From DIGJ01 sp041739345 (GTDB taxonomy: Bacteria > Bacillota > Clostridia > Lachnospirales > Lachnospiraceae), in assembly GCA_041739345.1 (NCBI GenBank), contig JBGSNZ010000019.1, positions 1 through 64,000 of the forward strand: a DNA stretch of 64,000 bases. The letters run 5' to 3'. A model generated the notes under the pieces. It saw nothing but the letters and a program-made list of their open reading frames with translations. It was not told the DNA's origin and searched no databases. The stretch's first letter is position 1. The number at the start of each line of letters is the position of its first letter. Shown here piece by piece: positions 17,753 to 26,013 of the stretch. Made by a program: the position numbers and the translations under genes.

Positions 17753-17800
17753 ACCAATATTACTTCACAGGATATGAAGTTTTGGATCACGTTTTGATTG

Positions 17801-17828
17801 GCTTTTCAAAATTAGAAAAGCATTTTTT
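17801..17828 (+). terminator. riboswitch terminator 1
   Basis: GCTTTTC (17801-17807) pairs with GAAAAGC (17815-17821) and is followed by A then six T. It is the likely ligand-controlled terminator. Confidence 0.75.
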
Positions 17829-17836
17829 CGTATTAC

Positions 17837-17866
17837 AAACCTTAGTCCATGACTAAGGTTTTTTTT
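17837..17866 (+). terminator. riboswitch terminator 2
   Basis: AAACCTTAGTC (17837-17847) pairs perfectly with GACTAAGGTTT (17851-17861) across CAT, then T to 17866. It is a second, stronger terminator stacked after the first. Genes downstream still need expression, so one or both must be conditional. Confidence 0.75.
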
Positions 17867-17953
17867 GTGAGAAACTCGCAAGGTGCGTTTTTTGTGAGTG
17901 ACAGGCAATGATAAGAGTAAGTGCGCTGGGAATTTAAAAGGTAGGTGGAAACA

Positions 17954-19054
17954 GTGAACGACAAAGAATTAATGCATAAAATAAATAGAATACCTTCCCT
18001 TCATGTAGATGCACAAGTAGATACGAAAGAATATATGGAGACACTTGCAAAACCACCGGGAAGCTTGGGCGAATTGGAGCAAATAGCGGAGCGAATTTCT
18101 GCAATTACGGGAAAACGAATCAATCATCTAGATAAACGTTGTGTTCTTGTTTTTTCTTCCGATAATGGAGTAGTAGCGGAGGGGATTGCATCTGGACCAC
18201 AGTCGATAACAGCTTCACAGACAAGAAATATGTTAGATGGTCTGACTGGAGTAGCAGTAATTGCAAAGCACTATCAGAGTGAATTAATCGTGACGGATGT
18301 AGGAATTCATGATTTCGTAGAGCATAAGGACTTAATTAAGCGAAAGATTCGAAATGGAACTTATAATATTGCAAATCAGGCAGCAATGTCAAGGGATGAG
18401 GCAATGAAAGCAATTGCAATTGGACTGGAAATTGCAGAAAAAGCAGTGCAAGATGGATATAAGGTCATTGGAATCGGAGAGATGGGAATTGGAAATACGA
18501 CAACAAGCAGTGCTGTTCTTGCTGCACTGTTAGGACTTACGAATGAGGAAGTATATCAAGTGGTAGGAAAAGGTGCTGGTCTTACAAAGGATGCTTACCA
18601 AAAGAAGATTTCTGTCATTCAAAAGGCTCTTTGTATAAACAAACCGTTAAGAGAGGATTCCATTGATTGTCTGCAAAAGGTGGGTGGTTTTGATTTAGCG
18701 GCAATGACAGGAGCTTACCTTGGAGCAGCCCTTCATCAGACACCAGTTGTTATTGATGGATTGATTTCGATTGTGGCAGCGCTTTGCGCAGTGAGATTAA
18801 ATCCACTGGTCAGGGAGTATCTGTTTGCATCCCATTGCTCTCATGAGATAGGTTTCCAATTGGCACAAAAGGAATTAACGTTAAGCGCTCCGCTCCATCT
18901 TGACATGCGGCTTGGTGAAGGAAGCGGATGCCCTATTATGTTTGAAATTATGGAAACTGCATGTATGATTGTGAGAGATATGGCTACATTTGAAGAGGCG
19001 AAGATTAATACGGATTATCTAAAAGATATTCGAACACAAGAAGCGTTTTCATAG
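17954..19054 (+). CDS. cobT: nicotinate-nucleotide--dimethylbenzimidazole phosphoribosyltransferase
   Basis: CobT activates the lower-ligand base of cobalamin by transferring phosphoribose from nicotinate mononucleotide. The protein of about 366 residues has the family features KPPGSLGELEQ (about 35-45), SSDNGVVAEG, GEMGIGNTTTSSAV and the C-terminal LDMRLGEGSGCP with its catalytic Glu. GTG 17954 has AGGTGG at the right distance; the in-frame GTG 17945 is part of that site. It is the first gene behind the cobalamin riboswitch. Confidence 0.95.
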   Translation: MNDKELMHKINRIPSLHVDAQVDTKEYMETLAKPPGSLGELEQIAERISAITGKRINHLDKRCVLVFSSDNGVVAEGIASGPQSITASQTRNMLDGLTGVAVIAKHYQSELIVTDVGIHDFVEHKDLIKRKIRNGTYNIANQAAMSRDEAMKAIAIGLEIAEKAVQDGYKVIGIGEMGIGNTTTSSAVLAALLGLTNEEVYQVVGKGAGLTKDAYQKKISVIQKALCINKPLREDSIDCLQKVGGFDLAAMTGAYLGAALHQTPVVIDGLISIVAALCAVRLNPLVREYLFASHCSHEIGFQLAQKELTLSAPLHLDMRLGEGSGCPIMFEIMETACMIVRDMATFEEAKINTDYLKDIRTQEAFS

Positions 19055-19071
19055 TGCAGAAATGAGGAAAA

Positions 19072-19632
19072 ATGAAAATTTTTATTTCAGGCGGATGCAA
19101 AAACGGAAAGTCAACCTATGCACAGGAACTGGCAGTCAAACAAAAAATAGAGGGTTTACCGCTTTATTATGTAGCGACGATGGAACCGGTTGATTTGGAA
19201 GACAAAGATCGAATTAAGCGACATGTAAATGAACGGGAGGGTCTTGGGTTTGAAACAGTAGAACAGCCGAAAAATATAAATGGCCTACTTACATATACCA
19301 ATCAAAAGGCTTCTTTTTTAATTGACAGTACGACCGCACTACTTGCAAATGAAATGTTTCAGGAAGGAATCATGAAAGATGGGATTGCAAAAAAAATAGG
19401 TCAAGAATTGCAAGAAGTAATTTTAACGCTTGATAATGTGGTGATTGTTTCGGATTACATATTTTCTAATATGGAAGATTTTTTTGCTGAAACGAAACAG
19501 TATCAAAAAAACTTGGCTTATTTAGATAAGATTTGTGCTAAAAACTGTGATATTGTTTTAGAAATCTTTTACGGAAACCCAATTATACATAAGGGAGGTA
19601 AGGAATATGAAGCACTTATGGAATGGGTTTAA
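19072..19632 (+). CDS. cobU: adenosylcobinamide kinase/guanylyltransferase
   Basis: CobU phosphorylates adenosylcobinamide and then adds GMP to make AdoCbi-GDP. The 186-residue protein starts with the P-loop GGCKNGKS (residues 6-13). The expected guanylylated His is in the RHVNER segment (about residue 46). The length fits the family. Its last 26 bp overlap cobS. Confidence 0.88.
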   Translation: MKIFISGGCKNGKSTYAQELAVKQKIEGLPLYYVATMEPVDLEDKDRIKRHVNEREGLGFETVEQPKNINGLLTYTNQKASFLIDSTTALLANEMFQEGIMKDGIAKKIGQELQEVILTLDNVVIVSDYIFSNMEDFFAETKQYQKNLAYLDKICAKNCDIVLEIFYGNPIIHKGGKEYEALMEWV

Positions 19633-20362
19633 TATGTCCATCAGTATGTATACGATACTTCCAAGTAAATCAGATGTATGGGATGAGAAAGCAACAAAGT
19701 ATCTAATTCCATTTTATCCGGTGGCAGGAATTTTGATTGGTCTAATCTGGTATGGAGTGTATTATGTTCTGCAAAGATTTTCTATACCAATTATGCTGGA
19801 AACGTTGATTTTGATGGTATTGCCTTCTATTTTCAGTGGATTTTTACATATAGATGGATTTATGGATACATCCGATGCCATTGGTTCGAGAAGAAGCTTA
19901 GAAGAAAAGCGAAAGATACTAAAGGATTCCCATGTGGGAGCGTTTGCGGTCATTGCTGTTTTACTTTGGATGTTTGCATCCTTTTGCAGTATTTATAGTA
20001 TTTTGATTGCAGGTAAACATGTGGTTGCATTTTTCCTTATTCCTGTAGTATCAAGAGCATTTACCGGAATTTGTGTTTTAAACGGAAAGCCCATATCAGA
20101 AAACAGCTACCTTACGCTTTATCAAAAAGAGAAAGCAAAATGGCAGACACCACTTTTGGTAGGATATCTTTTTTTTAGTATGCTGATACCATTTTTAATG
20201 GGAGATTTTAAAACCATAGGGATACTAGTTATTCTGTTAATTGCTGCATTACTATCGGCAATGCATGCTTTTCGACAACTGGAAGGCATATCAGGTGATG
20301 TGTCTGGATACATTTTAACAATGAGTGAGATAGCAGCAGTATTTGCTATGGCAATCATTTAG
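19607..20362 (+). CDS. cobS: adenosylcobinamide-GDP ribazoletransferase
   Basis: CobS is the membrane enzyme that joins AdoCbi-GDP to alpha-ribazole(-phosphate), the last step of nucleotide-loop assembly. The 251-residue protein has about six hydrophobic helices and the family motif FLHIDGFMDTSDAIGS with its acidic residues (about 82-97), followed by KDSHVGAFA. GGGAGG precedes ATG 19607, which lies inside the end of cobU. Confidence 0.93.
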   Translation: MKHLWNGFNMSISMYTILPSKSDVWDEKATKYLIPFYPVAGILIGLIWYGVYYVLQRFSIPIMLETLILMVLPSIFSGFLHIDGFMDTSDAIGSRRSLEEKRKILKDSHVGAFAVIAVLLWMFASFCSIYSILIAGKHVVAFFLIPVVSRAFTGICVLNGKPISENSYLTLYQKEKAKWQTPLLVGYLFFSMLIPFLMGDFKTIGILVILLIAALLSAMHAFRQLEGISGDVSGYILTMSEIAAVFAMAII

Positions 20363-20373
20363 GAGGGAAATAC

Positions 20374-20754
20374 ATGATATTGGTAATTGGTGGAGCCTAT
20401 CAGGGAAAGCTTTCTTATGCAAAAGAACATTATAGGATAGATGACCAGGATGTTTTTATTTGTAAGGAAGGGCAAAACGAACTGACAACGGATAAATCGG
20501 TCATTTATGGTTTGGAGCACATTGTTTTATCTCAGGTGAAAAAAGGAATCGATAGTACGCTTTATTTTAAAGAGAATATATCCTACTTGCAGGATAAAAT
20601 CCTCATTTGTGAAGATGATTCTTGCGGAATTGTGCCAATGGATAAAGATATGCGAGCATTTAGAGAAGCAAGTGGACGTACCTTTTCTTACTTAGCAAGC
20701 AAAGCCGATGAAGTGGTTCGTATTTTTTGCGGTATCGGAAGTAAAATAAAATGA
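20374..20754 (+). CDS. short CobU-like paralogue
   Basis: The 126-residue protein keeps a P-loop-like GGAYQGKL (residues 6-13, with Leu in place of the usual Ser/Thr). It also keeps the typical C-terminal CobU segment GIVPMDKDMRAFREASGR followed by ADEVVRIFCGI. The middle of CobU, including the His that receives GMP, is missing. Loss of the Walker A hydroxyl residue makes normal kinase activity doubtful. It sits between cobS and cobC with a 4-bp overlap to cobC, and AGGAGG precedes it, so it is maintained and expressed with the pathway. Its role is unknown. Confidence 0.75.
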   Translation: MILVIGGAYQGKLSYAKEHYRIDDQDVFICKEGQNELTTDKSVIYGLEHIVLSQVKKGIDSTLYFKENISYLQDKILICEDDSCGIVPMDKDMRAFREASGRTFSYLASKADEVVRIFCGIGSKIK

Positions 20755-21323
20755 GATTATATCTGATACGCCACGGAAAAACGGAGGCAAATAAAAAAAG
20801 ATTATATTGTGGTCAGACCGATATTGGACTTTGTAATGAGGGAAGAAATGAACTAATGAGTTTAAAAGAAAAAGTTTCATATCCGAAAGCAGACATTTTT
20901 GTGGTGTCTGGTCTGAAAAGAACGAAGGAAACGTTGGAAATTCTTTATAGTCATCCGTCACCCATTTGCATGCCAGTTTTTAATGAATTTAATTTTGGTG
21001 ATTTTGAAATGAAGTCCTATGAGGAATTGAAAGAAAGATACGATTATCAAACATGGATTCAAAATATTGAGATAACACCTTGCCCTATGGGTGAAAGTAA
21101 GCTTGAATTTAAACATAGAATTAAAACAGGAATAAACCAACTGGAAGAGCTTTTAACAAATGAGCAAGATAAAAGTGCAGCAGTGATAACGCATGGAGGA
21201 GTCATTGCACAGATTATGGATTTTTACTTTCCAAATCAAAAAAACTTTTATGAATGGCAGCCTGATTTTGGAAGAGGTTATTTCGTTGATTTTAATAAAT
21301 TAAAACAATATACTATAATTTAA
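20751..21323 (+). CDS. cobC: alpha-ribazole phosphatase (histidine phosphatase family)
   Basis: The 190-residue protein begins MRLYLIRHGKTEAN, the RHG phospho-histidine motif, and has the second catalytic His in VITHGGVIAQ (about 146-155) with an acidic residue between. The cobalamin operon context supports dephosphorylation of alpha-ribazole phosphate or of cobalamin phosphate rather than another sugar phosphate. Its start overlaps the preceding gene by 4 bp (ATGA). Confidence 0.85.
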   Translation: MRLYLIRHGKTEANKKRLYCGQTDIGLCNEGRNELMSLKEKVSYPKADIFVVSGLKRTKETLEILYSHPSPICMPVFNEFNFGDFEMKSYEELKERYDYQTWIQNIEITPCPMGESKLEFKHRIKTGINQLEELLTNEQDKSAAVITHGGVIAQIMDFYFPNQKNFYEWQPDFGRGYFVDFNKLKQYTII

Positions 21324-21333
21324 GGAGATTTTT

Positions 21334-22308
21334 ATGAAGTTTATGAATAAAAAATGTTTATCCCTACTATTGGTACTTACACTTTTACTATCTTTTACCG
21401 GATGTGGCAGCAAAGAGGAAGATACCAAAAATACAGATACATTGGCTACCGTAATTGAGACAGAAGATGACCAGACGACAGCATTGCCAAGTGAAGACCG
21501 TGCCGGAAATGCAATTACAGTTCCTGAAAATATCGAAACAATTATTTCTCTTGCACCATCTATTACAGAGACTTTAGTAGACCTTGGAGTGGCAGATAAA
21601 CTTGTAGCAATCGATACGAATTCGATGGGAAGAGAAGGTGTTTCAAGCGAGTTACCTACCTTTGATTTAATGAATCCGGACGTAGAAAAGATGGCGGAAC
21701 TAAATCCAAGTATTGTATTTGTGTCAGACATTAGTTTAATTGATGGACAAGATCCGTTTGCACCTTTAAAAGAGCTGGGAATTTGCATTATTTGCATTCC
21801 TACAAGTGATAGTATAAAGGGAATTGAAGAGGACTTAGATTTCCTTGGAAAAGTAACACAAAACACGGTTAAAAGTGACGAACTTATAGCAACGATGCAA
21901 AGTGAAATCGATAAAATCGCTGCAATTGGAAAAACAATTACCGAAAAGAAATCAGTGTACTTTGAAATTGCAGCAGCACCTTCCATGTATAGCTTTGGCT
22001 CTGGGGTATTCTTAAATGAAATGATTGAATTAATTGGTGCAACCAATGTATTTAAAGATCAGACAAGCTGGATCAGTGTAGAAGCAGAAACCGCGGTCAA
22101 TGCAAATCCAGATGTTATTTTGACGAATGTGAACTATATTGAAAATCCTTGTGAGGAAATACTGGGAAGAGAAGGGTTTGAAAAGGTAACTGCTGTACAG
22201 GAAGGTCAGGTTTATTATATTGATAATATGTCAAGTTCCCTTCCAAACGAAAATATTGTAAAAGCGATAAAAGAAATGGCAAAAGCAGTTTACCCGGACT
22301 TATATTAA
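21334..22308 (+). CDS. btuF: corrinoid ABC transporter substrate-binding lipoprotein
   Basis: The 324-residue lipoprotein has signal and lipobox LSFTGC (Cys at about 25), a short acidic linker and a two-lobed periplasmic-binding fold. Features include IISLAPSITETLVDLG, LVAIDTNS and PDVILTN, typical of the BtuF/FhuD class (cluster 8/A-II) with a long connecting helix. Location behind the cobalamin riboswitch operon and before BtuC/BtuD supports corrinoid binding. AAGGAG precedes the start. Confidence 0.88.
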   Translation: MKFMNKKCLSLLLVLTLLLSFTGCGSKEEDTKNTDTLATVIETEDDQTTALPSEDRAGNAITVPENIETIISLAPSITETLVDLGVADKLVAIDTNSMGREGVSSELPTFDLMNPDVEKMAELNPSIVFVSDISLIDGQDPFAPLKELGICIICIPTSDSIKGIEEDLDFLGKVTQNTVKSDELIATMQSEIDKIAAIGKTITEKKSVYFEIAAAPSMYSFGSGVFLNEMIELIGATNVFKDQTSWISVEAETAVNANPDVILTNVNYIENPCEEILGREGFEKVTAVQEGQVYYIDNMSSSLPNENIVKAIKEMAKAVYPDLY

Positions 22309-22312
22309 ACAT

Positions 22313-23341
22313 ATGAAGAAAAAAAGGAACGTATTTATTATGGCAGGTGTTGCCTTCCTTTCGCTTATATTAGGAATCGGAATTGGCAGCGTATTCATAT
22401 CTCCGGTGCAGATTATTGAAATTTTTATGAATCAAATGATGGATTTTCCTCTACCGGAGAGTTTAAACGAAATTTATGTCGGACTCATTTTGAATATCCG
22501 TTTGCCACGTGTCCTACTTGCTTTTTTGGTTGGGGCTGCACTTTCGGTTAGCGGAACGGTAATGCAGTCTGTACTAAAGAATCCCCTAGCATCCTCCTAT
22601 GGACTAGGGGTTTCTTCGGGTGCGGGTCTGGGTGCTATATTGGTGATGATGGGCGGTGTTTCTTCTGGAATTCTTGGAACCTTTTTGCTACCGGTTGTGG
22701 GGCTTACGTTCGGCTTGGTTACTGTATTTATATCCATTTTTCTTGCCTCAAAATTTGACCGGAATATGTCAAATTATACGATTGTTTTAACCGGAATGGT
22801 GGTATCACTATTTATCAATGCAATCATGTCAACACTTGCATCCACTTCACAGGAATATTCACAGCGAATTACACTTTGGCAGTTAGGCAGTTTTTCTTTA
22901 AAAGAATGGAGCTATGTGTTCGTTTTGTTTCCAATCGTATTGGTTTGCATACTATTCTTTATGCAATTTACAGACGAATTAGATATATTAACCTTTGGGG
23001 AAGAACAGGCAAGTGCGATGGGAATTGAATTAAAGAAAACGAAATGGCTACTGATTGGAATGACTGCAGTACTCACAGGAACTGCAGTTTCCTTTGTTGG
23101 TGTCATTGGGTTTGTAGATTTGATTGGGCCACATGTTGTGAGACGAATGTTTGGTTGTGAGCACAAATATGTAATTCCGATGTCTGCTTTATTTGGAGGA
23201 AGTTTTATGGTAATTGCAGATTTACTTGCAAGAACGTTGGTATCTCCATCTGAAATTCCAATCGGTTCCATTACGGCTTTGGTAGGTGCACCATTTTTTA
23301 TCTACATCTTTTTCAGAAGCAGAAAGGAGAAGAGCGCATGA
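22313..23341 (+). CDS. btuC: corrinoid ABC transporter permease
   Basis: The 342-residue FecCD/BtuC-type permease has about nine to ten helices. Hallmarks are RLPRVLLAFLVGAALSVSG, MQSVLKNPLASSYGLGVSSGAGLGA (read in two blocks) and the ATPase-coupling GLIGPHVVR-like FVDLIGPHVVRRMFG. It starts 5 bp after btuF with a weak RBS and overlaps btuD by 4 bp, so it is translated by coupling. Confidence 0.93.
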   Translation: MKKKRNVFIMAGVAFLSLILGIGIGSVFISPVQIIEIFMNQMMDFPLPESLNEIYVGLILNIRLPRVLLAFLVGAALSVSGTVMQSVLKNPLASSYGLGVSSGAGLGAILVMMGGVSSGILGTFLLPVVGLTFGLVTVFISIFLASKFDRNMSNYTIVLTGMVVSLFINAIMSTLASTSQEYSQRITLWQLGSFSLKEWSYVFVLFPIVLVCILFFMQFTDELDILTFGEEQASAMGIELKKTKWLLIGMTAVLTGTAVSFVGVIGFVDLIGPHVVRRMFGCEHKYVIPMSALFGGSFMVIADLLARTLVSPSEIPIGSITALVGAPFFIYIFFRSRKEKSA

Positions 23342-24108
23342 TTAATATAGAACACGTAAGCTGTGGCTATGATTCAAATCCGATCATAAAAGATATTTCA
23401 TTTACAGTAAAAGAAAATGAAATACTTTGTATTTTGGGACCAAATGGCTGCGGAAAAACGACACTTCTTCGTGCAATTTCTGGATTGTTGCCTGCAACTG
23501 GAACGATACAAATGAATGGAATGGATTTAAAAAAGGCAGGGCGTAAGGAAATTGCTAAAAAAATAGCAGTGATGAATCAACTGACAAGCATATATTTTTC
23601 TTATACGGTTTATGAAACGGTAAAAATGGGACGCTATGTACATAGCAAAAGCGGTATTTTTCAGAAGGATCAAAAGAAAGAAAAGGCATTTGTGTATGAA
23701 TGCCTGGAGAAAGTTGGTATGTTAGATCAAAAAAACCGTCTGATTACTGAACTTTCTGGAGGGCAATTACAGCGAGTACTTTTTGCGCGTGTCTTAGCGC
23801 AGGATCCTGAAATAATTTTACTGGATGAACCGACCAACCATCTGGATTTAAAATATCAAATTGAATTACTCGAACAGATAAAAGAGTGGGGGAAAAAGGA
23901 AAATAGGTGTGTAATCGGAGTCCTTCATGATATCAATCATGCACTTTTATTCGCGGATAAAATAATGTTACTAAATGATGGTAAAATCAAAGCCTATGAT
24001 GAATCCTGTGATTTTGATTTATCTAGCTTAAATGAAATCTATGGAATTGATGTGGCAGGCTACATGTTGCATGCACTGGAGAGATGGAGAAATGATGATG
24101 AAAAATGA
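23338..24108 (+). CDS. btuD: corrinoid ABC transporter ATP-binding protein
   Basis: The 256-residue ATPase has Walker A GPNGCGKTT (about 35-43), signature LSGGQLQR and Walker B IILLDEPTNHLD with the switch His in VLHDINHA. It energises the BtuC permease. It is the last gene of the riboswitch operon; no clear terminator follows before the csoR promoter. Confidence 0.93.
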   Translation: MINIEHVSCGYDSNPIIKDISFTVKENEILCILGPNGCGKTTLLRAISGLLPATGTIQMNGMDLKKAGRKEIAKKIAVMNQLTSIYFSYTVYETVKMGRYVHSKSGIFQKDQKKEKAFVYECLEKVGMLDQKNRLITELSGGQLQRVLFARVLAQDPEIILLDEPTNHLDLKYQIELLEQIKEWGKKENRCVIGVLHDINHALLFADKIMLLNDGKIKAYDESCDFDLSSLNEIYGIDVAGYMLHALERWRNDDEK

Positions 24109-24148
24109 ATTATATCGAAGCAAAACTATAAATAAACCCAATAAATCT

Positions 24149-24178
24149 TTGACTTTCTAATGACAGAATAGGTAAAAT
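24149..24178 (+). promoter_or_regulatory. possible promoter of csoR-ogt
   Basis: TTGACT (24149-24154), 18 bp and TAAAAT (24173-24178) lie about 40 bp before the csoR start. Confidence 0.35.
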
Positions 24179-24219
24179 CAGCTATAGTTATAGGAGAAAG
24201 ATGAAATGGAGAGGATAAA

Positions 24220-24600
24220 ATGAGTGAAAAAGAAAAGCTGATGAAAGAAGCAGAAACTCAAATACAACCACATAATCATAATCAGGAACACGATCATGAA
24301 TACCAGCATGAGCATAATCTTCCACACACACATGAACATCCTCATGAAGATACTAAAAAGGTACTAAACCGTATGTCAAGAGTAATCGGGCATATGGAGG
24401 CAACCAAGCGAATGGTAGAAGACGGGAGAGATTGCAGCGAGGTTCTGATTCAGATTGCGGCAGTAAAATCAGCCATCAATAATATCGGAAAAATTATTTT
24501 GCAGGACCACATCAACCATTGTATCGTGGATGCGGTTGAGAGCGGAGATAAAAAAGCATTAGATGATCTTGCAGATGCAATTGATAAATTTGTGAAATGA
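24220..24600 (+). CDS. csoR: CsoR-family metal sensor with His-rich N-terminal tail
   Basis: The C-terminal 85 residues are a CsoR/RcnR-type four-helix repressor. The copper-binding triad is exact: Cys in GRDCSEV, then 24 residues to a His, then three to a Cys (DHINHC), the C-x24-H-x3-C spacing of CsoR. The N-terminal extension of about 45 residues holds ten His within 27 residues, mostly as HxH. Such tails can store or scavenge Cu, Ni, Co or Zn. It probably represses a metal-efflux gene elsewhere, because no transporter is adjacent. It overlaps ogt by 4 bp. Confidence 0.88.
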   Translation: MSEKEKLMKEAETQIQPHNHNQEHDHEYQHEHNLPHTHEHPHEDTKKVLNRMSRVIGHMEATKRMVEDGRDCSEVLIQIAAVKSAINNIGKIILQDHINHCIVDAVESGDKKALDDLADAIDKFVK

Positions 24601-25064
24601 TAGATCAATATTATACTAAAATGACAAAAATAGGATTAATTACAATCCAAATAAAGAATGAAGAAATCAAGTTATTGGAATTTGGAGAACAAACCATACT
24701 TGATAGTAAGTATGGTAAAAGCGAACAGCTTGATATGGCGTTTTCGCAGCTGGATGAATATTTTGAGGGAAAGAGAAAGACATTTTCATTATCTGTAAAT
24801 CCAGAAGGTACCGAATTTCAAAAAAAAGTTTGGAATGAACTTTTAAAGATACCATATGGGGAAACAAGATGTTATCAAGACATAGCCATAGGGATAGCGA
24901 ATGAAAAGGCAAGCAGGGCAATTGGTATGGCAAATCATAACAACCCAATTGCAATTATAATTCCTTGCCACCGTGTAATTGGGAAAAATGGCTCTCTGGT
25001 TGGCTATGCAGGCGGCATAGAAAGAAAGATACAGTTACTTGAGTTGGAGAAAAAGTGGAAGTAG
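24597..25064 (+). CDS. ogt: methylated-DNA--protein-cysteine methyltransferase
   Basis: The 155-residue protein repairs O6-alkylguanine by irreversible transfer of the alkyl group to its own Cys. The active-site motif is IPCHRVIG (about residues 121-128), followed by LVGYAGGIERK. It is the Ogt type without an Ada domain. ATG overlaps the csoR stop (ATGA), so it is translationally coupled. Confidence 0.93.
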   Translation: MIDQYYTKMTKIGLITIQIKNEEIKLLEFGEQTILDSKYGKSEQLDMAFSQLDEYFEGKRKTFSLSVNPEGTEFQKKVWNELLKIPYGETRCYQDIAIGIANEKASRAIGMANHNNPIAIIIPCHRVIGKNGSLVGYAGGIERKIQLLELEKKWK

Positions 25065-25083
25065 CTAGTAGGTTGGTGCAAAT

Positions 25084-25470
25084 ATGAAATGGGTAAATAA
25101 ACGAGATATTTATGTGGTGATTTGTGTGTTTTTAGTAGCAACAATTATGTATGGAGGCTATCGGCTTTATGTAGCAAATTTACCGGCAAAGGCAGAAATT
25201 TATTATGAGTCAAAATTAATAAAAACGGTAGTATTAGATTCCGGTAAAGAAGAAACATTCAAAGTTCCAGAATCGGATCATGTCACCTTTCACTTGTATG
25301 CGGATGGTTCCATTGCCTTTGAACATTCTGATTGTCCGGATCAGATTTGCGTAAAATCAGGAAAGCTTCATCTCGTTGGACAGAGTGCAGCTTGTTTACC
25401 AAATAAATTAATTGTAAAAATCGTGCCAGCAAATGCAAATTCAAAAGATGATGTGGACATGATTGGGTAG
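25084..25470 (+). CDS. NusG domain II (DUF1312) membrane-anchored protein
   Basis: The 128-residue protein has one N-terminal membrane helix (about 9-27) and an external domain of the NusG-II/DUF1312 type. Its late segment HSDCPDQICVKSG and the ACLPNKLIVKI end are family landmarks. In Listeria a protein of this family (EetA) sits with a Gx-type membrane protein and flavin-transfer genes in the extracellular electron-transfer locus. Here the next two genes are exactly such a Gx transporter and ApbE. The biochemical role is unknown. Confidence 0.85.
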   Translation: MKWVNKRDIYVVICVFLVATIMYGGYRLYVANLPAKAEIYYESKLIKTVVLDSGKEETFKVPESDHVTFHLYADGSIAFEHSDCPDQICVKSGKLHLVGQSAACLPNKLIVKIVPANANSKDDVDMIG

Positions 25471-25481
25471 AAAGTAAAAAA

Positions 25482-25988
25482 ATGAAAAATGAAGATTCAA
25501 AAACAAAGAATTTGGTATTAACGGCTATGCTTTTTGCGACAGCAGTTGTTCTGTCAATTGTGGAAAGTATGATTCCAATGCCAATTCCAATACCTGGGGT
25601 GAAATTTGGACTGTCTAATATTGTTGTTATGTATGCTGTATTTTTCCTTAATAAACGGGATGCGCTTATGATTGCAATATTAAAAGGTGTATTTGCTGCA
25701 TTGACTAGAGGCGCGGTAGCAGGACTTTTAAGTCTTACTGGAGGCGTGTTTTCTATTGTAGTCATGGTAGTATTGATGTATATATTGAAAGAAAAGGGAA
25801 GCTATTTTTTATATAGTATGGCTGGAGCATTATTTCATAATATTGGTCAGTTTGTTGCGATATCCATTATTTATACCGATATGGCGTGGCTGTATTATTT
25901 GCCAATTTTATTGGTAACAGGAATAATTGCAGGAATGATAACCTCCGTTTTACTGAGGGTTCTTTTACCAGCATTACAAAAGATATAA
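25482..25988 (+). CDS. Gx transporter family protein (heptaprenyl diphosphate synthase component I-like)
   Basis: The 168-residue membrane protein has about five helices. It contains the family pattern IPGVKFGLSNIVVMYAV followed by TRGAVAGLLSLTGG. It resembles ECF S-components and is annotated in databases as heptaprenyl diphosphate synthase component I, although it is a transporter-like protein. It lies 11 bp after the NusG-II gene and 25 bp before apbE. The three form one operon that probably serves flavin- or quinone-linked redox proteins at the membrane. Confidence 0.85.
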   Translation: MKNEDSKTKNLVLTAMLFATAVVLSIVESMIPMPIPIPGVKFGLSNIVVMYAVFFLNKRDALMIAILKGVFAALTRGAVAGLLSLTGGVFSIVVMVVLMYILKEKGSYFLYSMAGALFHNIGQFVAISIIYTDMAWLYYLPILLVTGIIAGMITSVLLRVLLPALQKI

Positions 25989-26013
25989 TTTGACTTATTG
26001 AGGTGAAAATAAC

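Noticed and set aside
17615..17797. 60-codon plus-strand ORF after the DUF6512 gene
   Set aside because: It lies entirely inside the cobalamin riboswitch and its expression platform; the open frame is a by-product of conserved RNA sequence.
21300..22046. 248-codon minus-strand ORF opposite btuF
   Set aside because: It is a mirror of the AT-rich btuF reading frame, Ser-rich and without an RBS or family features; btuF is clearly real.
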